Shown here: positions 26,781 through 34,883 of the stretch, piece after piece | Layout: every line of letters starts with the position of its first letter | Position numbering within the stretch: position 1 is the stretch's first letter | Source of the DNA: Myxosarcina sp. GA_180221_E-2-1-MAG-40_15 | Lineage (GTDB): Bacteria > Cyanobacteriota > Cyanobacteriia > Cyanobacteriales > Xenococcaceae | Assembly (NCBI GenBank): GCA_020692205.1 | Contig: JAIMKV010000029.1 | Coordinates: forward strand, 1 to 51,764 | Reading direction: 5' to 3' | Length of the DNA stretch: 51,764 bases | Notes under the pieces: model-generated | Database searches by the model: none | The model's input: the letters and a program-made list of their open reading frames with translations, nothing else | What the model was told of the DNA's origin: nothing | Program-made: the position numbers and the translations under genes

Positions 26781-26820
26781 CTAAAAACTGCTCTAATGCT
26801 TAACTTAGAGCAGTTTTTAG
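26781..26820. terminator. Strong hairpin terminator after the DUF1517 gene
   Basis: Perfect 16-bp arms, CTAAAAACTGCTCTAA (26781-26796) and TTAGAGCAGTTTTTAG (26805-26820), with an 8-nt loop. They lie just after the stop codon, and the T-run is in the 3' arm. Confidence 0.75.
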
Positions 26821-26905
26821 TTGACAAATGTTAGTCTCAAGTTATTTTTGGGGAATCTTATAAACATCAGGCTCATCACATATTCAGCTAAATAAGTTTT
26901 GCACG

Positions 26906-29476
26906 ATGGACAAGTCCAAACCCCCAACGCATCGATTAGTAATTGCCAATCAGTCAAATCAGCGTACCGTCAATCTGCAATCTGCGACTTGTTCTATTGG
27001 TCGAGATGAAAAAAATGTGATCGTTCTCAATTCGCCCAAAGTTTCCCGTTATCATGCAACCCTGCTAAGAATTACCACACCGGGGATTGATAGCCATCAG
27101 TTTCGGATTATTGATGGCGATTTAAACGGTAGACGCAGTAGAAATGGTATTGAGGTCAACGGGAAAAGCTGTTTTTCTTATGACTTGCAAGACGGCGATG
27201 TAATTACCTTTTGTGACGGAATAACTGCCACATATCATGCAGCTAACACTCCAATCCCGACTAAACTTTTACAGTCTTCTTTTGATTGGCAAGATGACGA
27301 CGATCCCAACGCTACTCGTTTTTTGGGTAACTCCAATAATTCTCATCAGAGTATTTCCCGCAAAACTTTAGAGATGTCACAGGAGGAACGCCAAGCGTCA
27401 ATTCAACAGTCTTTAGAACGCTTGGCATCTTTTCCCGAGCTTTTTTCCGATCCGATTATTGAAATCGATTTAAAAGGCAATATTACCTATCTAAATCCTG
27501 CTGCGCTTAAAAGTTTTCCTAGTATCCAAAAAGATAAATTACAACATCCAATTTTAGCTGGGGTGATTCCTTTAGTAGAGGCGCACAAACAAACCTCTAT
27601 GGTGCGTGAAGTCTTGATCAAAGACAGAATTTTTGAACAATCTATCCATTTAATTTTTGCCAGCCAGTTAGTTAGATGCTACATCTCGGAGATAACTAAA
27701 CGCAAACAAGCCGAAATAATTCTCAGGCAGGCACATAAAGAGTTGGAAACCAGAGTGCAAGAACGTACTTTGGAATTAGCTCGCAATAACGCAATATTAA
27801 AGCAGGAAATTGCCGAACGTAAGCAAGCAGAACAAGAAATTCGTCTTTTACAGACAATTACCCAGGCGATCACTGAAGCTCCCAACTTTGATGCGGCGAT
27901 CGCCATCACCCTGCGTAAAGTTTGCGAAACTATTGGCTGGAGCTTTGGCGAAGCCTGGATCCCTGATCGCCAAGCTAAGCTACTTAAGTCAAGTCCTGCT
28001 TGGTATTGCAGCATAGAAAAGCTCAAGTATTTTAGAAAAGTAAGCGCAGGAAGCATTTTTCCCTATCAAGTTGGTAAACCTGGAAGAGTTTGGGCAACCA
28101 AAAAACCTGAGTGGACGGAGAATGTATCTAGAGAGGATGAAGACGTTTTTTTGCGCGGTAAAGTAGCTCAAGCAGTCGGTTTAAAAGCTGCTTTAGGGAT
28201 ACCGATGATTGCCAATGATGAAGTGATCGCAGTTTTGGTCTTTTTTGACTTTTTGGCTCATCCAGAAAATAAACAAATGGTTGAGCTAATTACCTCTGTG
28301 GCGACTCAATTAGGTCTGATTATTGAGCGCAAGCGAGCCGATGATGCTTTACGCTCCAGTATGGCGACTAATCGCGCTATTTTAAATGCTATTCCCGACT
28401 TAATTTTTCGGATCGATAGATACGGAATTTGTGTTAATTTCAAAGCTGCTAAAGAAAAAAATTTATTAACTCCAGACGAGGAGTTTTTAGGCAAACATAT
28501 TTGCGATATATTTCCTGAAAGTGTAGCTTTGCCAATTTTACGCTGTCTTGAACAAGCTTTTGTTACGGGTGAGGTTCAGTTATTAGAATGCCAAATTCCT
28601 CAACAGGATAAAGTTAATAGCTACGAAGTCCGTTTTGCCGTTAGTGATGTCGATGAAGTAATGGCAATAGTGCGTAATATTACCGAACGTAAGCAAGCAG
28701 AAGAAGACATCCGTAGGACTCTAAAACAAGAGAAAACATTAAATGAACTAAAAAGCCGTTTTGTCACGATGGCATCCCATGAATTTCGGACTCCTCTGGC
28801 TTCAATTTTATCCTCTTCAGAGCTGTTAGAGCATTACGGTCATAAGTGGGATGAAGATAAAAAACTGCGTCATCTATACCGTATCCAAAGTTCAGTCAAG
28901 CACATGACTGAATTATTAAATGATGTTTTGTTATTGGGTAAGGCTGATGCTGGCAAGCTAAAACTGAACCCCACGAAAATTAACTTGGTTCAATTCTGTC
29001 AAGATCTAGTCGAAGAAGTAGGATTAAACTGCAACACTCATCAAATTATCTTCCAAGCTGAAAGTTATCTAGAAGTAACCGCTGACTGTGGGCAAAAATC
29101 ATCTAATTCAGCTTCTGGATTATGCTCTACTGTTTGTATGGATGAAAAAATACTGCGTCATATCTTGTATAATCTGCTGTCGAATGCCATCAAGTATTCT
29201 CCTCAGGCTGATCGAGTTATATTTGATCTAGTTTGTCAATCAAAAGAGGCAATCTTCCGCATCCAAGATTTTGGTATTGGTATTCCTGTCAAAGACCAAG
29301 ATCAATTATTTGATTCTTTTCATCGGGCTGATAATGTGGGTTCGATTCCAGGGACTGGCTTGGGATTACCGATTGTCAAAAGATCGGTGGATCTGCATGG
29401 GGGGACAATCATGATGACCAGTCAAATTGACCAGGGATCTACCTTCACTGTCACTTTACCTTATCTTGTTCTGTAA
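26906..29476 (+). CDS. Multidomain sensor histidine kinase (FHA-PAS-GAF-PAS-HisKA-HATPase)
   Basis: An 856-residue soluble kinase with no membrane segment seen. Domains in order: FHA (about 10-110, with 'CSIGRDEKNVIVLNSPKVSRYHATLL' and 'RSRNGIEVNGK'); PAS (about 165-265); coiled coil ('ETRVQERTLELARNNAILKQEIAERKQAEQEI', about 280-315); GAF (about 315-470); PAS (about 480-600); HisKA with the phospho-acceptor His625 in 'MASHEFRTPLASI'; and HATPase with 'NLLSNAIKYS', 'DFGIGIP' and 'GTGLGLPIV'. FHA domains bind phosphothreonine, so the kinase may read Ser/Thr-kinase signalling. The GAF lacks an obvious bilin-binding cysteine motif that I can assign. A response regulator follows 150 bp downstream, past a terminator hairpin. 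Confidence 0.92.
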   Translation: MDKSKPPTHRLVIANQSNQRTVNLQSATCSIGRDEKNVIVLNSPKVSRYHATLLRITTPGIDSHQFRIIDGDLNGRRSRNGIEVNGKSCFSYDLQDGDVITFCDGITATYHAANTPIPTKLLQSSFDWQDDDDPNATRFLGNSNNSHQSISRKTLEMSQEERQASIQQSLERLASFPELFSDPIIEIDLKGNITYLNPAALKSFPSIQKDKLQHPILAGVIPLVEAHKQTSMVREVLIKDRIFEQSIHLIFASQLVRCYISEITKRKQAEIILRQAHKELETRVQERTLELARNNAILKQEIAERKQAEQEIRLLQTITQAITEAPNFDAAIAITLRKVCETIGWSFGEAWIPDRQAKLLKSSPAWYCSIEKLKYFRKVSAGSIFPYQVGKPGRVWATKKPEWTENVSREDEDVFLRGKVAQAVGLKAALGIPMIANDEVIAVLVFFDFLAHPENKQMVELITSVATQLGLIIERKRADDALRSSMATNRAILNAIPDLIFRIDRYGICVNFKAAKEKNLLTPDEEFLGKHICDIFPESVALPILRCLEQAFVTGEVQLLECQIPQQDKVNSYEVRFAVSDVDEVMAIVRNITERKQAEEDIRRTLKQEKTLNELKSRFVTMASHEFRTPLASILSSSELLEHYGHKWDEDKKLRHLYRIQSSVKHMTELLNDVLLLGKADAGKLKLNPTKINLVQFCQDLVEEVGLNCNTHQIIFQAESYLEVTADCGQKSSNSASGLCSTVCMDEKILRHILYNLLSNAIKYSPQADRVIFDLVCQSKEAIFRIQDFGIGIPVKDQDQLFDSFHRADNVGSIPGTGLGLPIVKRSVDLHGGTIMMTSQIDQGSTFTVTLPYLVL

Positions 29477-29516
29477 TGTAGTTTAATTGAAATATAATGT
29501 TTAATAATTAAATTTT

Positions 29517-29551
29517 GACAAGTGACAATCATAAAATGATTGTCACTTGTC
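29517..29551 (+). terminator. Perfect hairpin between the kinase and the response regulator
   Basis: 16-bp perfect arms (GACAAGTGACAATCAT 29517-29532 and 29536-29551) with a 3-nt loop, followed by GTTTCTTT. It would end or attenuate the kinase transcript before the regulator gene. Confidence 0.7.
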
Positions 29552-29626
29552 GTTTCTTTGAGCATAGAGCAAAATTAAGTCCAGAGTCTTTAATTGATTC
29601 ATTAACCAAGGTACATCCCCAAAATT

Positions 29627-30298
29627 ATGACCAAAATTCTAGTAATTGAAGACGAACTATTTGTTAGAGAAAATATTGTCGATCTTTTGGAAGCAGAAGA
29701 TTTTGAGGTTTTTAGTACTGAAAATGGCATTTTGGGTATTTTATGGGCGCAAGAAAATCTTCCCGATTTGGTTATTTGTGATGTAATGATGCCAGAAATT
29801 AATGGACATGATGTCTTAGCCGAAATGCGTGATTTACCCGATACGGAACTAACACCATTTATTTTTCTCACGGCAATGGCTGACAAAGATGATATTAGAC
29901 ACGGCATGGAACTGGGAGCAGATGACTATCTAACCAAGCCGTTTACTAGAGAAGAGTTGCTCACTGCTATTACTTCCCGCTTGCTGAAACAAGCAAAATT
30001 GATGAAGCAATATAATGAAGAGCAACAAAAAACTAAAGCTCTAGAGCAGAAAGTCAAAGAATTAGAGGCACTAAAGATTAAAGATGAATTGTCTCAGGAA
30101 TTGCAACAAGCTTTATTGAAGATTAATACTGCGATTAATTTAGTTCAGAAAATTCAGCCAGGACAAAAGCGCGATCGCAACCTTAAAATTATTCAAGAAA
30201 CATGTGCCGCAGAAATTGCTTTAATCAGGCAAGTTCCTGCCCTAAAATCTAGGATATGCGCCAAAAATCAGGCACTGGCTCTGATTCTACAAGATTAA
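29627..30298 (+). CDS. Response regulator with C-terminal coiled coil
   Basis: 223 residues. The receiver domain (1-120) has the acidic pair Glu8-Asp9 ('VIEDELF'), phospho-acceptor Asp52 ('VICDVMMPEINGHDV'), the conserved Thr ('FIFLTAMAD') and the 'LTKPF' lysine. The remaining about 100 residues are helical and charged ('EEQQKTKALEQKVKELEALKIKDELSQELQQALLKINTAIN'), probably a dimerising coiled coil, with no DNA-binding domain. It follows the FHA-PAS-GAF kinase on the same strand and is the likely partner. The intervening hairpin suggests separate or attenuated transcription. Confidence 0.88.
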   Translation: MTKILVIEDELFVRENIVDLLEAEDFEVFSTENGILGILWAQENLPDLVICDVMMPEINGHDVLAEMRDLPDTELTPFIFLTAMADKDDIRHGMELGADDYLTKPFTREELLTAITSRLLKQAKLMKQYNEEQQKTKALEQKVKELEALKIKDELSQELQQALLKINTAINLVQKIQPGQKRDRNLKIIQETCAAEIALIRQVPALKSRICAKNQALALILQD

Positions 30299-30473
30299 AT
30301 TAACAAGTACCAAGATCATCTTCTTTAAGATAATTTCCCAATATACTATTATGGCTCGTGGCAATATCCTCAAAAAAACGCTAAATTAAGGTTGTCTCCT
30401 GGGGATAAATAGCCTATAGCCTAGCAGGATTCAGTCGATCAATCTTTAAATTTGATTAACCTATAGTTAAGCC

Positions 30474-30863
30474 ATGAATAATAAAGTAAATCAAAGATTA
30501 TTGGCTTTTGGTAGCTTGATAGTAGTTTTCTTTGTATCTGGATCCTTAAGAGACGCTGCGACCAAATTTGTGAACAATCGGCTTGATGATCGATACCTTG
30601 ATCAAACTCCTCAAGATGATTGGGCAAAGTGGAACAATAGTGTTTCTGATTTATGTGAACGACAAAAAATTTACCAGATAGAAAAAAAACATTCTAAGCA
30701 TAAAAAATTGCATCGACCTAAAAAACATTTTAAAGACCAAGAATTTGAGCAGCTTCAACAGCATTATAATGGTTTAGTTAAAATCAAAGTTGAGCGAAAA
30801 GATCAATATACTTTTCTCGATAAAAAACGCCTATACAATAAGCACGGTTATATCGATGATTAA
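30474..30863 (+). CDS. Small hypothetical protein with N-terminal hydrophobic segment
   Basis: 129 residues. An N-terminal hydrophobic stretch ('LLAFGSLIVVFFVSGSL', residues 9-25) could be a signal or anchor. The rest is strongly charged, with a Lys/His-rich block ('EKKHSKHKKLHRPKKHFKD'). I recognise no domain. The ATG lacks a clear ribosome-binding site. It stands alone between the response regulator and the convergent DUF6492-like gene. It could be lineage-specific or not a gene. Confidence 0.4.
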   Translation: MNNKVNQRLLAFGSLIVVFFVSGSLRDAATKFVNNRLDDRYLDQTPQDDWAKWNNSVSDLCERQKIYQIEKKHSKHKKLHRPKKHFKDQEFEQLQQHYNGLVKIKVERKDQYTFLDKKRLYNKHGYIDD

Positions 30864-30952
30864 AACAGCGAGAGTTTTGCTGCTTACGTCACGATCGCCT
30901 GAGGCAAAATCTAACTCAAAGAGCGATCGCTATCCCCTGATTTTGCTTAGAG

Positions 30953-31831
30953 TTATTGAACAAATGATGCGTAATCAGCCACGGACATCTTCGATTTTGC
31001 CGAAATCATTACTGAAAAGCATTCAGGAGGAATATTTTGAAACAAATTTTGTAACTCCTCCTGAGATAAAGCTTTTGTACCCCAGTAGTCGTGAGAAACT
31101 TTTTGGGCATCGAAATAATGTCCCGAGTTTTCTTTGAGAACTTGCTCCACAAAAACGCCATAAAGAGTATATTCGGAAAAGTACCAGCAGTTTGGGATAG
31201 ATTCAATCCAAGATTTATCAGTTAATTTTTGGATGTATTCGTGCAACTGTAAAACATTTTCTCGTTTCCAGATAATAAAGTTACCAATATAGTTAGTAAT
31301 AAAACCTTGATCATTAAAATCAACAAATGGGGGTAAATCTAATAATAAATGTGCAGTATTAAACCATTTATATTGATCGGAAATTCCTGTTGTCCACTCT
31401 GACAAAGGAATAGTTTCTCTAAACAGCCTTACTTTTCCATCTCTAATAAATTGATTATGGTCAAAAGGTCGAATAAAAGCAACGTCAGAATCAACAAAAA
31501 TGAAAACATCTTGCTCAATCCAATTAGCAATTTCTAATTTAACAATTTGCTGAATTAACCAGTTTCGGATGGGTAGCGTTTTAAAACTAAACCAACCATT
31601 TTGCAGCCAAGGAATTTTTTGAATCCACCATGGGAGAATTGATTCAACCGTTAGAACTGTTCGATTGGAAGCTTCAAATTGTTGAAATAATTTATAATCT
31701 CTGCGGTCTACAATTATATAGTGGTGTATCGACAAACAAGCAAATTTGTCAATACTTTCAACTAAGAGACGGCATCTCTCAAAGTCGGGCTTAAAACTAG
31801 GAGTAATTATACAAAATTTTAGTTGCTTCAT
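30953..31831 (-). CDS. DUF6492-like putative glycosyltransferase
   Basis: 292 residues. The N-terminal 'MKQLKFCIITPSFKPDFERCRLLVESIDKF' resembles a GT-A nucleotide-sugar fold. A DxD-type motif is at Asp114-Ser-Asp116 ('VFIFVDSDVAFIRPFD'), the usual metal/nucleotide-sugar ligand of GT-A enzymes. Later parts 'GISDQYKWFNTAHLLLDLPP' and 'YTLYGVFVEQVL' fit the DUF6492 pattern. Probably transfers a sugar to an unknown acceptor. Monocistronic, with an inverted repeat at 31926-31960 upstream of its start. Confidence 0.7.
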   Translation of the reverse strand: MKQLKFCIITPSFKPDFERCRLLVESIDKFACLSIHHYIIVDRRDYKLFQQFEASNRTVLTVESILPWWIQKIPWLQNGWFSFKTLPIRNWLIQQIVKLEIANWIEQDVFIFVDSDVAFIRPFDHNQFIRDGKVRLFRETIPLSEWTTGISDQYKWFNTAHLLLDLPPFVDFNDQGFITNYIGNFIIWKRENVLQLHEYIQKLTDKSWIESIPNCWYFSEYTLYGVFVEQVLKENSGHYFDAQKVSHDYWGTKALSQEELQNLFQNIPPECFSVMISAKSKMSVADYASFVQ

Positions 31832-31925
31832 AGCAAATTCAGCTAAAATATAAAAAAATGATAAATATTTTTTGACGTATAAAAAATACTTAGTGATAAC
31901 ATCAATGTTACTCGTTATTTGATTA

Positions 31926-31960
31926 AATTTGCATTAATTTTTGATAAACTAATGCAAATT
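31926..31960. repeat. Inverted repeat between the transpeptidase and DUF6492-like genes
   Basis: Perfect 11-bp arms, AATTTGCATTA (31926-31936) and TAATGCAAATT (31950-31960), with a 13-nt spacer, about 95 bp upstream of the DUF6492-like start. It could be an operator or the end of the upstream transcript. No T-run is present. Confidence 0.45.
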
Positions 31961-32043
31961 AGGTATTCTAGAATCAAGACATGAATTGATCGGTTATTGT
32001 GAGCAAATTCAGGTTTTAATTCGGCAACATCTTTAAAGCTTTT

Positions 32044-32578
32044 CTATTGATGAATAATTATCGGGGTGCCAATTTCTGCCCAATCAAACAACCATTTTGC
32101 CTTGCTAACGGGAAGATTAACGCAACCATGACTTGATGGCGTACCAAAATTGTTGTGCCAATACGCACCATGCACAGCATAACCGCGATCAAAGTAAAGC
32201 ACATGAGGAACATCGGGAAGATCATAGTCTGCACCACGCATTCTATCTTGAGCATATTTTCTTTGAATGACGTAAATACCAGGATAAGTAGGCGTTTCTG
32301 CTTTGCCAGTTGAGACAATTGTTTTAAAGATTTGATTATTTCCTAACCAAGCAAATAGATGTTGATCGCTAAGATCGATTTCAATCCATGGTTGAGTTGA
32401 TCGCTTGAGGTCATTAATTCTTTGTCTGATTGCAAAACTAGCCGAAAGCGTTGTATTTTCTATCGGAATAGGATTAGCTAAGACCCAGTTGAATGCTAGA
32501 CTAGAATCTAGAATCGTTAATGTGGCGATCGCGCTAACTAAATAAGTGAATACGCGCTCAAAAAAAGTTGCTTTTCAT
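32044..32578 (-). pseudogene. L,D-transpeptidase (YkuD domain) with an apparent +1 frameshift near its start
   Basis: Reading leftward, the frame that opens just after 32575 encodes a signal-like segment ('VFTYLVSAIATLTILDSSLAFNWVLA') and then a complete YkuD domain: 'WIEIDLSDQHLFAWLGNNQIFKTIVSTG', 'TYPGIYVIQRKYAQDRM', 'VHGAYWHNNFGTPSSHGCVNL' (catalytic Cys152) and 'WAEIGTPIIIHQ'. This frame has no usable start codon upstream of the domain. The ATG at 32578, preceded 8 nt upstream by a perfect AAGGAGGT (32587-32594 on the opposite strand), is in another frame and hits TGA after six codons, right after a run of seven T (A-run at 32560-32566). Skipping one base there joins the frames into a 177-residue protein. 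The enzyme cross-links peptidoglycan. The gene may be recoded, slippage-dependent, broken, or mis-sequenced. Confidence 0.75.
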
Positions 32579-32586
32579 CCTCATTC

Positions 32587-32594
32587 ACCTCCTT
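32587..32594 (-). promoter_or_regulatory. Strong Shine-Dalgarno of the L,D-transpeptidase
   Basis: On the minus strand AAGGAGGT lies 8 nt before the ATG at 32576-32578. It is the best ribosome-binding site I noticed in the window and fixes that ATG as the real start, although the ATG frame closes after six codons. Confidence 0.75.
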
Positions 32595-32604
32595 GATGAA
32601 AATT

Positions 32605-32637
32605 GCCCTGTATGGGCGGCGACAGCAGGCTCTGTCG
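32605..32637. other. Two small hairpins in the transpeptidase leader
   Basis: GCCC-tgtat-GGGC (32605-32617) is followed by CGACAG-6 nt-CTGTCG (32620-32637). They lie between the folD stop and the transpeptidase ribosome-binding site. They may end the folD transcript or structure the transpeptidase leader. No T-run follows on the minus strand. Confidence 0.4.
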
Positions 32638-32731
32638 TTTCAAGGTAGAGTACTGTTTACTATGGTTTTAAATTAGCAAAACAGTTTGAGTAACTTGTGA
32701 GGCAGCAAGTTTTAATTAAATAGCTTTGTAG

Positions 32732-33607
32732 TTAACTAACTCGGCGACTATAGCTTTGCACCGTATTGCTCAACAACATTGCTACCGTCATCGGTCCAAT
32801 GCCTCCAGGGACAGGGGTAATATAGCTGGCTACTTTTGATACTTCTTCAAAAGCCACATCCCCAACTAGCCGAGAATTCCCTTCGCTAGTTTCTACTCGA
32901 TTGATTCCAACATCAATTACTACTGCACCAGGTTTAACCATATCGCGGGTAATCATTGCTGGTTTTCCTACCGCAGCCACAATAATATCTGCTTCAAGAC
33001 ATACTGCGCCTAGATCTTGAGTATGGGAATGAGCCATAACAACGGTAGCATTTTTTTCCAATAACATTAGCGCGATCGGTTTACCGACTAAAATGCTTCT
33101 ACCAATTACCACCGCTTTTTTACCCTCAACAGGCAGGTTGTATTCCTGTAGCAGCCTCATGACTCCCGCGGGGGTACAGCTACGTAACCCAGGCTCAGAA
33201 CGCACTAGCTTACCCAAATTAATCGGATGTAGGCCATCAGCATCTTTATCAGGATCGATGCAGTGTAGTAAAGCGATCGAGTCTAGATGTTGCGGCAGAG
33301 GAAGTTGAACCAAAATACCGTCTATGTGATCGTCTTGGTTTAGTTGGGCAATTACTTGTTCTAATTCCACTTGAGTAGTATTTTCAGGAAAATGCTGACC
33401 CTTAGAGACAATTCCTACCCTATGACAAGCTGTTGCTTTATTGCGCACATAAACAGCACTAGCAGGGTTGTCTCCAACCATTAATACTGCTAAACCAGGA
33501 GGACGACCAATGTTTGGCTCTAGCTGAACAATTTTAGCTTTTAATTCGAGCTGAATTTTTTGGGCTAAAGCTTTACCATCTAACAGGCAAGGGGTTGATT
33601 TAGACAT
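32732..33607 (-). CDS. folD: Bifunctional methylenetetrahydrofolate dehydrogenase/cyclohydrolase FolD
   Basis: About 291 residues from the ATG at 33607. A TTG two codons upstream is possible but less likely. FolD interconverts 5,10-methylene-, methenyl- and 10-formyl-tetrahydrofolate with NADP in the cytoplasm. The signatures '[23 protein letters not shown]' (with the catalytic Lys in 'YVRNK'), '[13 protein letters not shown]', '[11 protein letters not shown]', '[18 protein letters not shown]' and '[18 protein letters not shown]' are all intact. Normal length. Divergent from the small lipoprotein gene. Confidence 0.96.
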   Translation of the reverse strand: MSKSTPCLLDGKALAQKIQLELKAKIVQLEPNIGRPPGLAVLMVGDNPASAVYVRNKATACHRVGIVSKGQHFPENTTQVELEQVIAQLNQDDHIDGILVQLPLPQHLDSIALLHCIDPDKDADGLHPINLGKLVRSEPGLRSCTPAGVMRLLQEYNLPVEGKKAVVIGRSILVGKPIALMLLEKNATVVMAHSHTQDLGAVCLEADIIVAAVGKPAMITRDMVKPGAVVIDVGINRVETSEGNSRLVGDVAFEEVSKVASYITPVPGGIGPMTVAMLLSNTVQSYSRRVS

Positions 33608-33668
33608 AGACAATTTTAATCATCAAAGAGGTTAAGCTAGACGTTGATATTTGGTAAAAAGATAACCA

Positions 33669-34055
33669 ATGTTGATTTCTAATTTAAGATTTAGACCAGT
33701 TGTCAATAAACTTCAACAAATTAGCCTGTGGATAATATTATTAGGGATTTTAGTTGGTTGTCGATCGCCTTTAATTTCCATCGCTGGAATTTCTGCTTCA
33801 AAAATCGGCAAAACGGTATATTTGACAGGAAAAGTGGTACATCTTGCTCCTTTGGTTGATCGTGCTGCCTATCAAGTTGAAGATGCCACGGGAAAAATTT
33901 GGGTGGTCACGACTCAAGAACCTCCTGAGTTGGGTCAACTGATCAATATTAAAGGCAAAATCGAATATCAAAGCTTGCTTTTTGCCGAACAAGAATTAGG
34001 AGAGTTTTATGTAATTGAATTGGAACAATTATCGCTACCTAATGAGAAAGAATGA
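33669..34055 (+). CDS. Small lipoprotein with OB-fold-like domain
   Basis: 128 residues. A hydrophobic N-terminal stretch ends in the lipobox 'LLGILVGC', giving Cys31 as the lipidation site. The mature part ('GKTVYLTGKVVHLAPLVDRAAYQVEDATGKIWVVTTQEPPELGQLINIKGKIEYQ') has the alternating beta pattern of an OB fold, like the NirD/BOF or tRNA-anticodon-type small domains. Function unknown. Divergent from folD and 78 bp upstream of the Nudix gene, so possibly cotranscribed with it. Confidence 0.7.
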   Translation: MLISNLRFRPVVNKLQQISLWIILLGILVGCRSPLISIAGISASKIGKTVYLTGKVVHLAPLVDRAAYQVEDATGKIWVVTTQEPPELGQLINIKGKIEYQSLLFAEQELGEFYVIELEQLSLPNEKE

Positions 34056-34133
34056 TTATGCCCTTTCTAGGTTAACTGTAAAGTAAAATTGCTCGGTATT
34101 TTTCTAAAATAGATTAAAAATAAGCTAAGTTTT

Positions 34134-34580
34134 ATGAACAACTACCAAACTCAACAATTAATATCGGTAGCCATGGCGATTATTTATCAAGATGGTAAGT
34201 ATTTAATGCAGTTGCGCGATGATCTTCCCACAATTGTTTATCCTGGAGTTTGGGGCTTTTTTGGTGGTCATATAGAAGCTGGGGAAGAACCCGAAGCAGC
34301 ATTAAAAAGAGAACTAATCGAGGAGATCAACTATCCAGCCGAGCAGTTAATCAAATTTCGCCAGAATACAGCCGGTAATTATGTCCGACATTTATTTTCC
34401 TGCCCTTTGACTGTACCTTTTAGCCAATTAGAGCTTAAGGAGGGATGGGATTTGAAATTACTGACTCTAGCTGAAATTAAGCAAGGATCTGCTTATTCTG
34501 CTAAGGCTCAAGCCAATAAAGCTATAGGCGATATTCATCGTCAAATTATGCTCGATTTTATTTCTGTAGAGCAATACTGA
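34134..34580 (+). CDS. Nudix hydrolase
   Basis: 148 residues. The Nudix box spans residues 45-67 (Gly45, Glu51, Arg59-Glu60, Glu63-Glu64), with the final Gly replaced by Asn66. The metal-binding REUxEE core is intact. The family hydrolyses nucleoside diphosphates linked to another group. The start 'AMAIIYQDGKYLMQLRDDLPTIVYPGVWGFFGGHIEAGEE' resembles MutT-like or ADP-ribose-type members, but the substrate cannot be told. Confidence 0.88.
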   Translation: MNNYQTQQLISVAMAIIYQDGKYLMQLRDDLPTIVYPGVWGFFGGHIEAGEEPEAALKRELIEEINYPAEQLIKFRQNTAGNYVRHLFSCPLTVPFSQLELKEGWDLKLLTLAEIKQGSAYSAKAQANKAIGDIHRQIMLDFISVEQY

Positions 34581-34883
34581 ATGTGAAACACTACAGATTC
34601 AGGTTAATTACAATAGCAAAATGTTATACATATATAAAGTACCAGCTTTTATATCATTGATCGAAATTATGGCAGAGTTTTCCCGCCAAATAAATTTGTA
34701 AGGCAAGTCCTGATTAATAATTGCTCCTATTTTCAGTACATTCTTTATTGATACTTGACATACTTTTTAAACTAGGAACAGCAAGTCATCTTTACCTTGA
34801 TTTTCAAGCTCACTTGAAACAAAGGTTGATTTTTTTCGGTAGTCTAGCTGTAATAATCTTTAACTATATATTGTATATTGCTC
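34581..34883. other. Intergenic region before the processing peptidase
   Basis: 303 bp, AT-rich. It should hold the promoter of the S41 peptidase. An open frame of 87 codons (34721-34984) runs through it, but it overlaps the peptidase and has no recognisable features, so I do not call it. Nothing else seen. Confidence 0.5.

Noticed and set aside
30790-31137. Plus-strand frame of 115 codons antisense to the DUF6492-like gene
   Set aside because: The opposite strand has a complete protein with a DxD motif; this frame has no domain.
32058-32318. Second minus-strand frame inside the L,D-transpeptidase region
   Set aside because: It is out of frame with the YkuD domain, whose motifs are continuous in the other frame.
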